From JANQHO01 sp965218075 (lineage in GTDB: Bacteria; Bacteroidota; Bacteroidia; Flavobacteriales; Schleiferiaceae), in NCBI GenBank assembly GCA_965218075.1, contig CBDCJZ010000003.1:1798001-1862000 (forward strand): a stretch of 64,000 nt of DNA. Reading direction: 5' to 3'. Under the pieces are notes generated by a model that made no database searches, was not told the DNA's origin, and saw only the letters and a program-made list of their open reading frames with translations. The stretch's first letter is position 1. Every line of letters begins with the position of its first letter. Of the stretch, positions 47,990-57,453 are shown in pieces. Made by a program: the position numbers and the translations under genes.

Positions 47990-48292
47990 TCAATCAGCTT
48001 TTTTCGAGATTTTAGGTAAGGAGTTTTCTTTTTCAATCAGCTTTCTTATGATTTCAATGTATTTGTGCTTGGCTTCCTTCTGAGACATTCCATTTAGGCG
48101 CTTCCATGAATCGTATTTAAAAGTTTGTACTACATTAGATGATTCTGCTGGTCTTTCATGAATATTATCGCCTTCGGTAGCTTGCTTAAAATAGGCATAA
48201 GCAATCAACATATCATCAGGAGATTGCTGAGGCATGTTAGTGCCTATTTCTACGTATTTCCAGAATTCTTTGTCTAGCTCTTTATCCTCCAT
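47990..48292 (-). CDS. acyl-CoA-binding protein
   Basis: A 100-residue four-helix protein. The pattern SPDDMLIAYAYFKQATEGD followed by KYDSWKRLNGMSQKEAKHKY matches the ACBP fold, including the lysine and tyrosine residues that bind the CoA phosphate and adenine. It probably buffers long-chain acyl-CoA for lipid synthesis. It lies 13 bases after psd on the same strand, at the end of the psd-cdsA operon, an order common in Cytophagales. Confidence 0.85.
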   Translation of the reverse strand: MEDKELDKEFWKYVEIGTNMPQQSPDDMLIAYAYFKQATEGDNIHERPAESSNVVQTFKYDSWKRLNGMSQKEAKHKYIEIIRKLIEKENSLPKISKKAD

Positions 48293-48305
48293 AAGGGATT
48301 TTAGC

Positions 48306-48965
48306 TTATCTTAGCTCAGCCAGCACTTGCTCACCACCTCTGGCTTTATATCCTACTTTTACTAAAATATTAGCGTCTAAGGGCAAAATTATATCTACTC
48401 TCGAGCCAAATTTAATAAAACCTGAGTTTCTTCCCTGTAGAACCTTTATGCCTTCTTTGGCGTACATCACAATTCTTCGAGCTACTGCGCCAGCAATTTG
48501 CTTGTACATCACTGGAATACGGTTTTGGTTTTCTATTACTACAGTAGCGTGTTCATTCAATAAGCTGGATTTTGGATGCCATGCCAATAAGTAAACCCCG
48601 GGATGGTATTTGGCATATTTTATAGTTCCCGAAATTGGGTAGCGGTTCACATGAACGTTCAAGGGAGACATATAAATGCTAATTTGTATGCGCTTATCTT
48701 TAAAGTATTCTTCTTCATTAATTTCTTTTATAGCTACAATTTTACCATCAGCCGGGGAAATTACTTTATTCTGATTTATGTGAGTATATCGCTTGGGGTC
48801 TCTAAAAAACTGCAGTATAAATAAGTAAATTATAACGCTGGCAATAAGCGAAATATCACAGAACCATTCGTTGTTTATCAATTTGAAGATAGCGAAATTA
48901 ATAGCTGCTAGGATAAGCAGAAGGTAAAAAAGCATTTTACGTCCTTCTAGATGGACTCTAATCAT
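48306..48965 (-). CDS. psd: phosphatidylserine decarboxylase-like protein
   Basis: Makes phosphatidylethanolamine from phosphatidylserine. The 219-residue protein is the short form, with two N-terminal membrane helices, VISPADGKIVAIKEI, SIYMSPLNVHVNRYPISG and the self-cleavage site FIKFGSRVDIILP, where the serine of GS becomes the pyruvoyl group. The start overlaps the cdsA stop by four bases. Intact. Confidence 0.93.
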   Translation of the reverse strand: MIRVHLEGRKMLFYLLLILAAINFAIFKLINNEWFCDISLIASVIIYLFILQFFRDPKRYTHINQNKVISPADGKIVAIKEINEEEYFKDKRIQISIYMSPLNVHVNRYPISGTIKYAKYHPGVYLLAWHPKSSLLNEHATVVIENQNRIPVMYKQIAGAVARRIVMYAKEGIKVLQGRNSGFIKFGSRVDIILPLDANILVKVGYKARGGEQVLAELR

Positions 48966-49792
48966 GTGTTAAGATTTTCTAGAATATGAAGATAAAAATA
49001 GGCAGCTGGTAATGCAAACAATAAGCTGTCTATTCGATCGAGAATACCCCCGTGTCCTGGCATAAACTTGCCACTATCTTTCACTTTAAAATGTCTTTTT
49101 ATAGCAGACTCAAATAGGTCTCCTAAAGTGCTGAATAAAAAAACAATCGATCCCAATCCTAGCCATCCTTCAACTGAAAGATAATCGAGGTTATAACTCA
49201 TTAATACAGCTGCTGCCAAAGTAAAAGCTAATCCAACGATAAAGCCCTCCCAAGTTTTATTGGGAGAAATGCGACCAAAAAATCTGTATTTACCGAAAAA
49301 TCGACCACTTAAATAGGCAAATACATCTCCTGACCAGATAAAAATAAATATGGACAATAAAATCCAGTCAATACGCTCGCCGTTGAAATCCGGAACCAAT
49401 AACAATAAGAACAGGGGAAGTCCTATATAAATTAATGCGAAGCTTGCATGAAAAAGTCTAAGTAAATCAGTATTATCTTTATATGAAAATGCTTGGCTAA
49501 TAAATAATGCCATTATCAGCAAAAAGACAAGTGCCTTGAGGAAGTCTAATTGATAATCTTCAGTTTTATAAATTCCAGAATGACTATAAATCAATAAAAA
49601 AATAATACCACTAAGTAAAAAAGCTGTAAAACCGATTTTTTTTTCTTCTCGGAGTTGCATCCATTCTACCATAGAAAGAGTAGTAAAGAGCACAACTAGA
49701 AAAAATTGACCGTATATTCCAGCCAAGCAAGAAATAATTACAACTGTTGCATATACCAGTCCACTGATGCTGCGAATAAAAAAGTCTTTCAT
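48962..49792 (-). CDS. cdsA: phosphatidate cytidylyltransferase
   Basis: Makes CDP-diacylglycerol from phosphatidate and CTP at the inner membrane. The 276-residue protein has about eight membrane helices and the signature GDVFAYLSGRFFGKY with RISPNKTWEGFIVG, plus the C-terminal DSGKFMPGHGGILDRIDSL. It shares one base with the LUD gene upstream and four with psd downstream, so the three form one translationally coupled unit feeding phospholipid synthesis. Confidence 0.95.
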   Translation of the reverse strand: MKDFFIRSISGLVYATVVIISCLAGIYGQFFLVVLFTTLSMVEWMQLREEKKIGFTAFLLSGIIFLLIYSHSGIYKTEDYQLDFLKALVFLLIMALFISQAFSYKDNTDLLRLFHASFALIYIGLPLFLLLLVPDFNGERIDWILLSIFIFIWSGDVFAYLSGRFFGKYRFFGRISPNKTWEGFIVGLAFTLAAAVLMSYNLDYLSVEGWLGLGSIVFLFSTLGDLFESAIKRHFKVKDSGKFMPGHGGILDRIDSLLFALPAAYFYLHILENLNT

Positions 49793-50427
49793 TAAAGCCG
49801 ATCTTCCAGTAAGAGAAGATAAATATCTTTACTTCTGAATTGATTATCAGCTTGTTTCATAATGTTATTCTCCTTCATCGAATCTTTTATTGTGGTTATC
49901 TGAGAGGGGATATTCCCTTTATATTTTGCTTGTATCCCGTTAAGGGCTACTCGTAGGTTTTTTACAATCTGGCTAGTTTTGGATATGACGATAAATATTT
50001 TCGGTAAATCAGCTAATTTTTTGTCTCGAGTTTGGTTGGTGGAGATCATGATTTCTCCACTTAAAGAGATCAAAAATTCGCAATCACAACAAAAGGCATC
50101 AGGATTAGCTGGGGAAGTTTCGATGTAAGTTATGCCTGCTTTAGAGAGTATGGATTGCAAATTTTTATCATGGCAGGAAATTGTTTCCAAGTTTGCTTCC
50201 CTAATAATATTTTGCAAATAATTTAAAGTTTCTTCTTCTTTTTCACAGTAAAAGAATTTTCCTCCAGAAGCCGTAAAATTCTTGACAAAAGAGAGGTCAA
50301 TCGGTTCTTTTTGCTTTGGAACATGGATGATTTCTAATGGATCTTCTTCTTCAGATTCTATAGGCTTTCCACTTAGAGTAGAAAGGAATTTTCCCAGCCA
50401 TCTTTTCTTCTTTTCAGGATTTCTCAT
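49792..50427 (-). CDS. LUD-domain (LutC/YkgG-like) protein
   Basis: A 211-residue protein whose central part (FTASGGKFFYCEKEEETLNY, ADCEFLISLSGEIMIS-like pattern and LPKIFIVISKTSQIVKNLRV) fits the LUD fold of lactate-utilisation subunit C. In Bacteroidota a stand-alone copy regularly sits between ftsH and cdsA, without lutAB, so a lactate role is unlikely. The N-terminus is charged and may be a flexible tail. The true function is unknown. Confidence 0.8.
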   Translation of the reverse strand: MRNPEKKKRWLGKFLSTLSGKPIESEEEDPLEIIHVPKQKEPIDLSFVKNFTASGGKFFYCEKEEETLNYLQNIIREANLETISCHDKNLQSILSKAGITYIETSPANPDAFCCDCEFLISLSGEIMISTNQTRDKKLADLPKIFIVISKTSQIVKNLRVALNGIQAKYKGNIPSQITTIKDSMKENNIMKQADNQFRSKDIYLLLLEDRL

Positions 50428-50479
50428 CCATAAATTTTTTTGTCTTAATTTGTCTTAAAAGATGGGCAAGGAAATACTA

Positions 50480-52588
50480 TTAATTTTCTTTCTCCGACTC
50501 AATTATTTCTTCAGATTTTTTATCTACACTTGTATTTTCCTGTTGGCCGTTTTTTGAAACAGCATTTTTCTCATTCATCTCCTGGTGAGCGTTTTTCTCC
50601 TTTTCCCATGGTTGCTTGCCAAATATTTCCTCCAAGCTCTCTTTGAAGATAGCCTCTTTTTCGAGTAATAATTCAGCCAATATGATGAGGTTTTTCTTAT
50701 TTTTCGTCAATAATTTTTTAGCCCTAGTATACTGCTCTTCGACAATTTTGCTGATTTCCTCGTCAATGACTTGTGCCGTTTTTTCACTGTAGGGCTTATT
50801 AAAGCTAAATTCATCTCCTCCTTGACTATCATAATAAGTAATATTACCAATTTTTGGATTAAGTCCATAAATAGTAACCATAGCCCTGGCTTGCTTGGTT
50901 ACTTTTTCTAGATCGCTCAAGGCTCCGGTAGATATTTTTCCGAATGTGACTTCTTCGGCGGCTCTACCTCCTAAAGCAGCACACATTTCGTCCAATATTT
51001 GTTCGGTATTAGTAATTTGTCTTTCCTCGGGTAAATACCAAGCAGCGCCTAGCGAACGACCGCGAGGAACGATAGTTACTTTAACTAATGGCGAGGCATA
51101 TTCTAATAACCAACTTATTGTTGCATGCCCGGCTTCGTGATGGGCTATAACTTTTTTTTCGGTGGTTGATATTATCTTATTTTTCTTTTCTAAACCTCCG
51201 ATAATACGGTCTACAGCATCTAAGAAATCTTGCTGTTCTACAGCCTTTTTCTCTTTGCGTGCTCCAATTAAAGCAGCCTCATTACAAGCATTAGCAATAT
51301 CAGCACCACTAAAACCAGGTGTTTGTTTAGCTAAAAATTCTGTATCAACTTCGTTGGAAAGCTTAAGAGGTTTCAGATGAACTTCAAATATTTCTCTACG
51401 TTCATTCAAATCGGGTAAATCGATATAAATCTGGCGATCAAAACGCCCGGCACGCATCAGAGCACGGTCTAATATATCTGCACGATTGGTAGCCGCAACT
51501 ACAATGACATGTTCGTTAGTACCGAAACCATCCATTTCAGCAAGTAACTGGTTAAGAGTATTTTCGCGTTCATCATTACCACCAGTAAAGGTATTTTTAC
51601 CTCTGGCTCTGCCAATCGCATCAATTTCATCGATAAAAACAATGGAGGGGGATTTTTCTTTGGCTTGTTTAAATAAATCCCGTACTCTGGATGCCCCTAC
51701 TCCTACAAACATTTCAACAAAATCAGAACCTGAAAGAGAGAAGAAAGGCACTTTAGCTTCTCCAGCCACTGCCTTGGCCAAGAGTGTCTTGCCTGTTCCT
51801 GGGGGGCCAACCAATAAGACTCCTTTGGGAATTTTACCTCCAAGGGAAGTGTACTTTTCTGGATCTTTGAGGAAAGCTACAATTTCTTGCACTTCTTCTT
51901 TCGCACCTTCCAAGCCAGCCACATCTTTAAAAGTGATTTTAACATTGGTATTTTTATCGAATAATTGGGCTCGAGATTTTCCGATGTTAAAGATCTGAGC
52001 CCCGACACCCCCTCCTCCTGCTTTCATTCTGCGCATGATAAATACCCAAATTGCAATCATTAGGATAAAAGGGAGAATCCAGGCTAAAATATCGCTCCAG
52101 TAATTCTTGCGTTCTTCGTACTCAGGTGTTATTTTTTGATCGGCCAGTTTAGGATGATCTTTATAGAAGTTTTCTAGGTGTTTATAAAAACTTTCCTCGG
52201 GCATCTCAAAAATAAAATGTGGGCCTGAGTTGAATCCTCTGCCAATGCTTTTGTTGCGCAAATCTTTATAGCGATCCTTCTTTTTAAGGATTTCACTCTT
52301 AATGAAAATTTGCACCTCTCTCTGATTGATAATCTTGATCTTTTCGACATCTTTATCTTTCAGCATAGTTTGAAGTTCCTGGAAATTAGTTTTTTTAAAA
52401 TTTCTATTAAAGCTGCCATATATCTGTATGCCAACAAAGAGCAGAAATATAGCGGCATATATCCAATAAAAATTAAACCTGCGATTAGATTTGCCGCCAC
52501 GTGGTTTTTTGCTATTTCCTTGAATGGTATTTCTCTTTGAAAACTGTTCTTTCAATTTTTCTAATTGATTCTTATCTTCTTTCTCCAT
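50480..52588 (-). CDS. ftsH: membrane ATP-dependent zinc metalloprotease FtsH
   Basis: Quality-control AAA+ protease of the inner membrane. The 702-residue protein has two membrane helices (about 35-52 and 170-187) around a periplasmic domain, Walker A GPPGTGKTLLAKAVAGEA near residue 258, Walker B IVFIDEIDAIG, the arginine-finger region and the zinc site HHEAGHATISW near 483. The C-terminal tail is acidic and glutamine-rich. It runs in the same direction as rsfS, 17 bases downstream of it. Intact. Confidence 0.97.
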   Translation of the reverse strand: MEKEDKNQLEKLKEQFSKRNTIQGNSKKPRGGKSNRRFNFYWIYAAIFLLFVGIQIYGSFNRNFKKTNFQELQTMLKDKDVEKIKIINQREVQIFIKSEILKKKDRYKDLRNKSIGRGFNSGPHFIFEMPEESFYKHLENFYKDHPKLADQKITPEYEERKNYWSDILAWILPFILMIAIWVFIMRRMKAGGGGVGAQIFNIGKSRAQLFDKNTNVKITFKDVAGLEGAKEEVQEIVAFLKDPEKYTSLGGKIPKGVLLVGPPGTGKTLLAKAVAGEAKVPFFSLSGSDFVEMFVGVGASRVRDLFKQAKEKSPSIVFIDEIDAIGRARGKNTFTGGNDERENTLNQLLAEMDGFGTNEHVIVVAATNRADILDRALMRAGRFDRQIYIDLPDLNERREIFEVHLKPLKLSNEVDTEFLAKQTPGFSGADIANACNEAALIGARKEKKAVEQQDFLDAVDRIIGGLEKKNKIISTTEKKVIAHHEAGHATISWLLEYASPLVKVTIVPRGRSLGAAWYLPEERQITNTEQILDEMCAALGGRAAEEVTFGKISTGALSDLEKVTKQARAMVTIYGLNPKIGNITYYDSQGGDEFSFNKPYSEKTAQVIDEEISKIVEEQYTRAKKLLTKNKKNLIILAELLLEKEAIFKESLEEIFGKQPWEKEKNAHQEMNEKNAVSKNGQQENTSVDKKSEEIIESEKEN

Positions 52589-52605
52589 TTCTACTTTCCA
52601 ATTTT

Positions 52606-52980
52606 TTAATCAGCATTTACAACGGTTACTTTGGCATCTCCCCAAAGGCCTTCTAGGTCATAGAATTCGCGGGCATGCTTTTGAAATATATGGGCAACAA
52701 CACTTACATAATCCATTAATATCCATTCAGCATTATCCTTTCCTTCAACATGCCAGGGCTTTTCGTTCAGTTTTTTCCGTACATTCTTTTCTATGGTGTC
52801 ACATATGATGTTTATCTGAGTATTTGAAACTCCTTCAGTAATAATAAAGTAGTCGCATACAGAATTCTCAAGTTCAAAAATATCTAGTATAGTTATATCT
52901 TTGGCTTTAACATCTCTCATCCCTTGAGTAATTGTCCTCACCAAATTGAGCTGAGCGTGTCTGCTTTTGTCTTGCTTCAT
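52606..52980 (-). CDS. rsfS: ribosomal silencing factor RsfS
   Basis: Binds ribosomal protein uL14 on the large subunit and blocks subunit joining when nutrients are low. The 124-residue protein has DITILDIFELENSVCDYFII, TEGVSNTQINIICDTIEKNV, PWHVEGKDNAEWILMDYVSV and VHIFQKHAREFYDLEGLWGD, all family hallmarks. It starts 97 bases from the divergent birA, with a 34-bp perfect palindrome between them. Confidence 0.95.
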   Translation of the reverse strand: MKQDKSRHAQLNLVRTITQGMRDVKAKDITILDIFELENSVCDYFIITEGVSNTQINIICDTIEKNVRKKLNEKPWHVEGKDNAEWILMDYVSVVAHIFQKHAREFYDLEGLWGDAKVTVVNAD

Positions 52981-52988
52981 TAAAAATT

Positions 52989-53022
52989 TTTTAGCTGGCC
53001 AAAGTACTTTGGCCAGCTAAAA
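52989..53022. promoter_or_regulatory. perfect 34-bp palindrome between rsfS and birA
   Basis: TTTTAGCTGGCCAAAGT is followed at once by its exact reverse complement, with no loop. It lies between divergent genes, so a terminator makes little sense. It would be an operator or a 5-prime leader hairpin of rsfS (8 bases before its ATG). Confidence 0.7.
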
Positions 53023-53076
53023 TAGCTAATAATTAAAAGGTTTGTGACAAATATTAACAGTACTTTATTCTAAATT

Positions 53077-53826
53077 ATGCAAACGCTATTTGTAGGAAAA
53101 AAGCATTTGAAATTCAGTGAACTGGATTCAACTAATACTCTTATGAAAGAGATGGTGAAATCAAATGAGATTGTAGAGGGAACCGTTATACAATGTGATT
53201 ACCAAACATTAGGCCGGGGATGGTCTGGCAACAGATGGACAGCCGAAAAAGGAAAAAGCCTCTTGTTTAGCCTGCTTTTGAAGCCTTCTTTCCTTTCAAT
53301 TGATCAACAGTTTTGCCTCAATATGTCAGTTTGTCTCGGTTTAGTAGATGTGCTTAAATACATATGGCAAGGTCCAGTCGTTAAGTGGCCTAATGATATT
53401 CTTTATAATGGAAAGAAACTATGTGGCATTTTAATTGAAAATGGGATAACTGAAAATAAGATTGACCACTCTATTGTGGGTATAGGGCTGAATATTAATC
53501 AGGAAAGTTTTATATATCCCAACGCTACTTCCTTGAGAATTATTACTGCAAGTAAAATTAATATTAAAGAGATTCTGGAAAAAATTTTACGAAAAATAGA
53601 AAGTCGATACTTGCAATTGAAAACCAATCCTCAAGCTGTTAAAAAAGGCTATTTCGAAAACTTATACGGTTATAGAAACCCAGTGTCTATTACTATAAAA
53701 GGTAAGAGGCATCTATTGAAAATAGAAAATATAGAACCCAGCGGAAAATTAATAGCGAGATTAGATGGAGGCAAGCTAATGACCTTTAGTTTTAAAGAGC
53801 TAAGCTTTATTTTGCCTGAGGGGTAG
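53077..53826 (+). CDS. birA: biotin--[acetyl-CoA-carboxylase] ligase
   Basis: Attaches biotin to the carboxylase carrier protein through biotinyl-AMP. The 249-residue protein is the short, non-regulatory form with no DNA-binding domain. It has DSTNTLMKEM, the biotin loop TLGRGWSGNRW (a variant of GRGRxGR), VKWPNDILYNGKKLCGILIE and VGIGLNIN. It converges on the SRPBCC gene with a 20-base overlap of 3-prime ends. Intact. Confidence 0.95.
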   Translation: MQTLFVGKKHLKFSELDSTNTLMKEMVKSNEIVEGTVIQCDYQTLGRGWSGNRWTAEKGKSLLFSLLLKPSFLSIDQQFCLNMSVCLGLVDVLKYIWQGPVVKWPNDILYNGKKLCGILIENGITENKIDHSIVGIGLNINQESFIYPNATSLRIITASKINIKEILEKILRKIESRYLQLKTNPQAVKKGYFENLYGYRNPVSITIKGKRHLLKIENIEPSGKLIARLDGGKLMTFSFKELSFILPEG

Positions 53827-54208
53827 CTAACTTATCGGCAAGGCTTTCTATAAAATTTTTAAGCGGTCGTTCTACCATCATTTTAAGCATAGGGTTAAAA
53901 TCTCCCCGAAAGTCAAAGTAAACCTCACAGCGGACATCGTTAATTCCTTTAATGTGGCATGCAAGAGAAAAGTTTAGTTTAGAGTCCGCAGATTTTAGTC
54001 TGATCAGCTTATACTCTTGTTTTTTATCCAATATTAGACGAACGTTGGGCATATCTTTCATGCCAAATAAAAAAGAACTATTATCAACTTCAAATTTGAT
54101 GATAGACTCCGGCATGATATCACCAAAACTCTTAAAATCACTCAATTTTTTGTATAGCTCTTCATCTGATTTAGCTACCATTACAGTTTTGGACTCAATT
54201 TTAATCAT
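53807..54208 (-). CDS. SRPBCC-fold (polyketide cyclase-like) small protein
   Basis: A 133-residue protein starting MIKIESKTVMVAKSDEELYK, with LSDFKSFGDIMPESIIKFEV and a C-terminal helix (MLKMMVERPLKNFIESLADK), the helix-grip pattern of START/SRPBCC proteins. In Bacteroidota such orphans are often next to pyrE, as here: it lies 18 bases downstream of pyrE and is probably co-transcribed. No ligand or function known. Confidence 0.75.
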   Translation of the reverse strand: MIKIESKTVMVAKSDEELYKKLSDFKSFGDIMPESIIKFEVDNSSFLFGMKDMPNVRLILDKKQEYKLIRLKSADSKLNFSLACHIKGINDVRCEVYFDFRGDFNPMLKMMVERPLKNFIESLADKLATPQAK

Positions 54209-54226
54209 CAGTAATTCTCTTAGTTG

Positions 54227-54868
54227 CTAGACTCGCCAGTTAGCTGGATCTTTCTGCCAATCTTTTAAAATGCTCGCAGTATCTTCATCTAAGCAAGTCT
54301 GGGAGTTTAACTGCTCGATAAGATGCCCATAGTCACTCAAAGTAACTAAATTGCAATTAGCTTGGGCAAAGTTTTGATCAGCAATGAGAAAGCCATAGGT
54401 AAAGATAGCAGCCATTCCCAGCACATTGGCCTTGGCTTTCCGTAAAGTGTTAACCACTTTTATGCTGCTGCTACCCGTACTAATAAGGTCTTCTATCACA
54501 ACTACATTTTGAGCAGAATCTAGGTGGCATTCAATTTGACTTTTGCGTCCGTGGTTTTTGGCTTTCAGTCTTACATAAATAAAAGGTAATCCCATTTGCT
54601 GTGCTGCCAAAACCCCAATAGCGATAGCTCCAGTGGCTACACCCGCAATTACATTGGGTTTATCATAATGCTCGTAAATAGCTTTCACCAGATTTTCACG
54701 CAAAAAATTACGTACCGATGGATAGCTAAGGGTAATTTTATTATCGCAATAAATAGGAGATTTCCATCCGCTAACCCAAGTAAAGGGATCATTAGGACAT
54801 AGCTTAATTGCCTTTATTTGCAATAAGTATTTAACAGTAAGGCAGGCGATCTCCTCATTAAAAATCAC
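54227..54868 (-). CDS. pyrE: orotate phosphoribosyltransferase
   Basis: Joins orotate to PRPP in pyrimidine synthesis. The 213-residue protein has FTWVSGWKSPIYCDNKITLS at the orotate site and the PRPP-binding loop NVVVIEDLISTGSSSIKVV. The length is normal. Its start is seven bases from the divergent Nudix gene, so the two promoters overlap the opposite coding starts. Intact. Confidence 0.95.
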   Translation of the reverse strand: MIFNEEIACLTVKYLLQIKAIKLCPNDPFTWVSGWKSPIYCDNKITLSYPSVRNFLRENLVKAIYEHYDKPNVIAGVATGAIAIGVLAAQQMGLPFIYVRLKAKNHGRKSQIECHLDSAQNVVVIEDLISTGSSSIKVVNTLRKAKANVLGMAAIFTYGFLIADQNFAQANCNLVTLSDYGHLIEQLNSQTCLDEDTASILKDWQKDPANWRV

Positions 54869-54875
54869 ATTTCAA

Positions 54876-55472
54876 ATGTATAAAGTTTTCATCAACAATA
54901 GTTCACTAAGCTTTAGTACTCGGCGTAATTTTCTCAATGGAAAAGATGTTTTTTTCAGGGGGAGGAGACAAATGCTGCAATTAATCGAAGAGTCGGAAAG
55001 CTCGGTTTATCCTCGAGATTATGTTTTGATATGTAATGATATAGATAAAGCTTGGCAGGAATTTACCAGCTTACATAATATTATTGAAACAGCTGGAGGG
55101 GTTGTTCTAAATCTGACAGGTGAAATCCTGATGATTTATCGCTTAGAAAAATGGGATTTACCTAAAGGTAAGATGGAAAAGGGCGAAGCAGCAAAACAAA
55201 CTGCCTTGAGAGAAGTACAGGAAGAATGCGGTATTCCTAAACCAAAGATCATCAGGAAACTTCCCATTACTTATCACGTGTATAAGCTCAAAGGAGAAGC
55301 TATTTTAAAAAATTCTTACTGGTTTGAAATGCTCCTGACACATAAGGTTGAGCTAACTCCTCAAAAGGAAGAAAATATTGAAAAAGCGATTTGGGCTAAG
55401 CCAAATGAAGCTCGCCAATATCTCAATAATAGCTACGCCAGTATCTGTTGGTTGCTGCAGCCATTTATGTGA
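54876..55472 (+). CDS. Nudix hydrolase
   Basis: A 198-residue protein. An N-terminal domain of about 70 residues precedes the Nudix fold; the Nudix box reads GKMEKGEAAKQTALREVQEECGI and fits the consensus spacing, with the REVQEE catalytic core. The substrate is unknown (nucleoside diphosphate derivatives in general). The 3-prime end overlaps the convergent coaD gene by eight bases. Confidence 0.9.
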   Translation: MYKVFINNSSLSFSTRRNFLNGKDVFFRGRRQMLQLIEESESSVYPRDYVLICNDIDKAWQEFTSLHNIIETAGGVVLNLTGEILMIYRLEKWDLPKGKMEKGEAAKQTALREVQEECGIPKPKIIRKLPITYHVYKLKGEAILKNSYWFEMLLTHKVELTPQKEENIEKAIWAKPNEARQYLNNSYASICWLLQPFM

Positions 55473-55923
55473 TTCTCACAGAATTAGGAACGAACTGAGT
55501 ATAATCTCCATTATTTCGGATGACATCCCTTACTATGCCAGAACTAACGGAGGATAGGCCGGAAGCAGTCATAAGAAAGATGGTTTCCAGTTCATTTTCT
55601 AATTTACGATTAGCCTGAGTCACTGCTTTTTCGAATTCAAAATCAGCGGAATTACGCAAACCCCTGAGAATGAAAACAGCACCTTTCTCTTTGACATATT
55701 TTACCAGCAAGCCAGTATAGCGATCTACCTCGATATTGGGATGGCCTCTAAAAGTTTCTCTAATCCATTGAATGCGTTGTTCCAAAGAAAACATATAGCG
55801 CTTATTGACGTTTTTTCCCGCAGCTATAATTATTTTATCGAAGAGTACCGTAGCCCGAAGGACAATATCCTTATGTCCACGTGTGATGGGATCGAAAGAG
55901 CCAGGAAAGACAACTACCTTCAT
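55465..55923 (-). CDS. coaD: phosphopantetheine adenylyltransferase
   Basis: Fourth step of coenzyme A synthesis, forming dephospho-CoA from 4-phosphopantetheine and ATP. The 152-residue protein has VVFPGSFDPITRGHKDIVLR with the TxGH-type nucleotide site, FILRGLRNSADFEFE and SVSSGIVRDV, close to the ISSTxVR motif of the family. The ATG overlaps the ddl stop by four bases. Intact. Confidence 0.95.
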   Translation of the reverse strand: MKVVVFPGSFDPITRGHKDIVLRATVLFDKIIIAAGKNVNKRYMFSLEQRIQWIRETFRGHPNIEVDRYTGLLVKYVKEKGAVFILRGLRNSADFEFEKAVTQANRKLENELETIFLMTASGLSSVSSGIVRDVIRNNGDYTQFVPNSVRIT

Positions 55924-56906
55924 CTTTTGCTTTTTAAAGCGTTTTCTACAATCGCATTAAAAAAATCACCCAATGATAAGCCTAAATACCCAAGCTGATG
56001 GGGTAAGATACTTCCTTTACTCAGGCCGGGTATAGTGTTCACTTCAATTAAAAATGAAACCCCATTTTCAGTGACTATATAGTCGATGCGAGCAATACCG
56101 CTAAGGTTTAGACTTTTATAAATAAACTTGCTCTCTTCCATAATTTGGGAATAAGTTTCTTTGCCAATTCGGGCAGGGGTCACTTCTTCTGATAAACCAT
56201 TGTACTTAGACCCGTAATCAAAAAACTCATTCTTGGGAACTATATCGGTACAAGCTAATGCTTTGATATGACCGGTATGACTAGTCACCCCACAAGCTAC
56301 TTCCATTCCCTTTATCATCGACTCAATAATAATTTGACTATCGTATTCAAAGGCTAGCTCTATAGCTTTTTCGAGATCTTCAACGTTTTTTACTTTACTT
56401 ATACCAAAGCTAGACCCGCTGCGGCTGGGTTTCACAAAACAGGGAAGGCCAACGAACTCAATAATTTCTTCTTCCGAGTAACTTTCGCATTTCTCCAGAT
56501 GATATGATTCAGCGACATTCACTCCGAGGCCTTTGAGGAATATCTTGCATTCTGCCTTATTAAAGGTAAGTCCACTTTCAAACTGACCCGAGGAGGTCTG
56601 GGGTATACCTATCAATTCCAAGTAAGCAGCTAGCTGCCCATCTTCACCTGGAGAACCGTGAATAGCATTGAATACTATATCGAAAGTGATTTTCCCTCCG
56701 TTTACAGTGGTGCTAAAATCGTTTTTATCAATGGGAAATTCTTTTTCATCATCTGTAATGAGCACCCATTTTTCCTTCCTAATAATAACTTTATAAACAT
56801 CAAACCTTATACGACTAAGGTTTTGGTAAACTGTATTACCGGACTTAATAGATATTTCATATTCGGGCGAAAAGCCACCCATTACTACGACTACAGAGTG
56901 CTTCAT
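55920..56906 (-). CDS. ddl: D-alanine--D-alanine ligase
   Basis: ATP-grasp enzyme that makes the D-Ala-D-Ala end of peptidoglycan precursors. The 328-residue protein has VVVMGGFSPEYEISIKSGNT, FNAIHGSPGEDGQLAAYLEL, FVKPSRSGSSFGISKV and VSFLIEVNTIPGLSKGSILP with the metal-binding glutamate and asparagine. First gene of the ddl-coaD unit. It implies that a cell wall is still made despite genome decay. Confidence 0.96.
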   Translation of the reverse strand: MKHSVVVVMGGFSPEYEISIKSGNTVYQNLSRIRFDVYKVIIRKEKWVLITDDEKEFPIDKNDFSTTVNGGKITFDIVFNAIHGSPGEDGQLAAYLELIGIPQTSSGQFESGLTFNKAECKIFLKGLGVNVAESYHLEKCESYSEEEIIEFVGLPCFVKPSRSGSSFGISKVKNVEDLEKAIELAFEYDSQIIIESMIKGMEVACGVTSHTGHIKALACTDIVPKNEFFDYGSKYNGLSEEVTPARIGKETYSQIMEESKFIYKSLNLSGIARIDYIVTENGVSFLIEVNTIPGLSKGSILPHQLGYLGLSLGDFFNAIVENALKSKR

Positions 56907-57097
56907 CCCGTTTTTTAAACGATGCTGGGCAAAAGTACATTTATTCGCTAAAGCTACAATTTGTCAGCTGAGCAACCTAAGAGTGTAGAGTATATTTTAA
57001 TTTTTGTTAATTTTGTATGAATATATGAAACCATCAATCCATTTGACTACGATTATTACCTAATACATAATGAGTCGTGGAGTCTATCAAATTTGAT

Positions 57098-57433
57098 ATG
57101 GAAAAAAACTATTACAACCCTGAGGACTTAAAAAAGTTTAGTGAAATTGAGCAGTGGCAACCTGCGCTGGCTAAAAAATTTTTTGATTGGTATAATAGTG
57201 TATTTTCCGAAGGAGCCTTAACTGCTCGTGAAAAAGCAATTATAGCCCTGGCTGTAGCTCATGCGATACAGTGTCCCTATTGCATAGATGCTTACACTAT
57301 TGAGTCTTTAAAGTTTGGTGTTTCGGAGGATCAAATGATGGAGGCTGTGCACCTAGCAGGAGCCATTCGTGGAGGTGCATCATTGGTACATAGCGTACAA
57401 ATGATGAATAAGGCTAAAAAGCTGTCGATGTAG
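57098..57433 (+). CDS. arsenosugar-associated carboxymuconolactone decarboxylase-like protein
   Basis: A 111-residue AhpD/CMD-fold protein with TAREKAIIALAVAHAIQCPY and CPYCIDAYT, the redox CxxC of the AhpD type. It lies 20 bases before arsS, and this pair is a recurring unit in which the small protein is annotated as an arsenosugar biosynthesis peroxidase-like protein. The ATG at 57098 is preferred over the upstream GTG at 57077. Intact. Confidence 0.85.
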   Translation: MEKNYYNPEDLKKFSEIEQWQPALAKKFFDWYNSVFSEGALTAREKAIIALAVAHAIQCPYCIDAYTIESLKFGVSEDQMMEAVHLAGAIRGGASLVHSVQMMNKAKKLSM

Positions 57434-57453
57434 ATTATGGTAAGCTGATCGCT

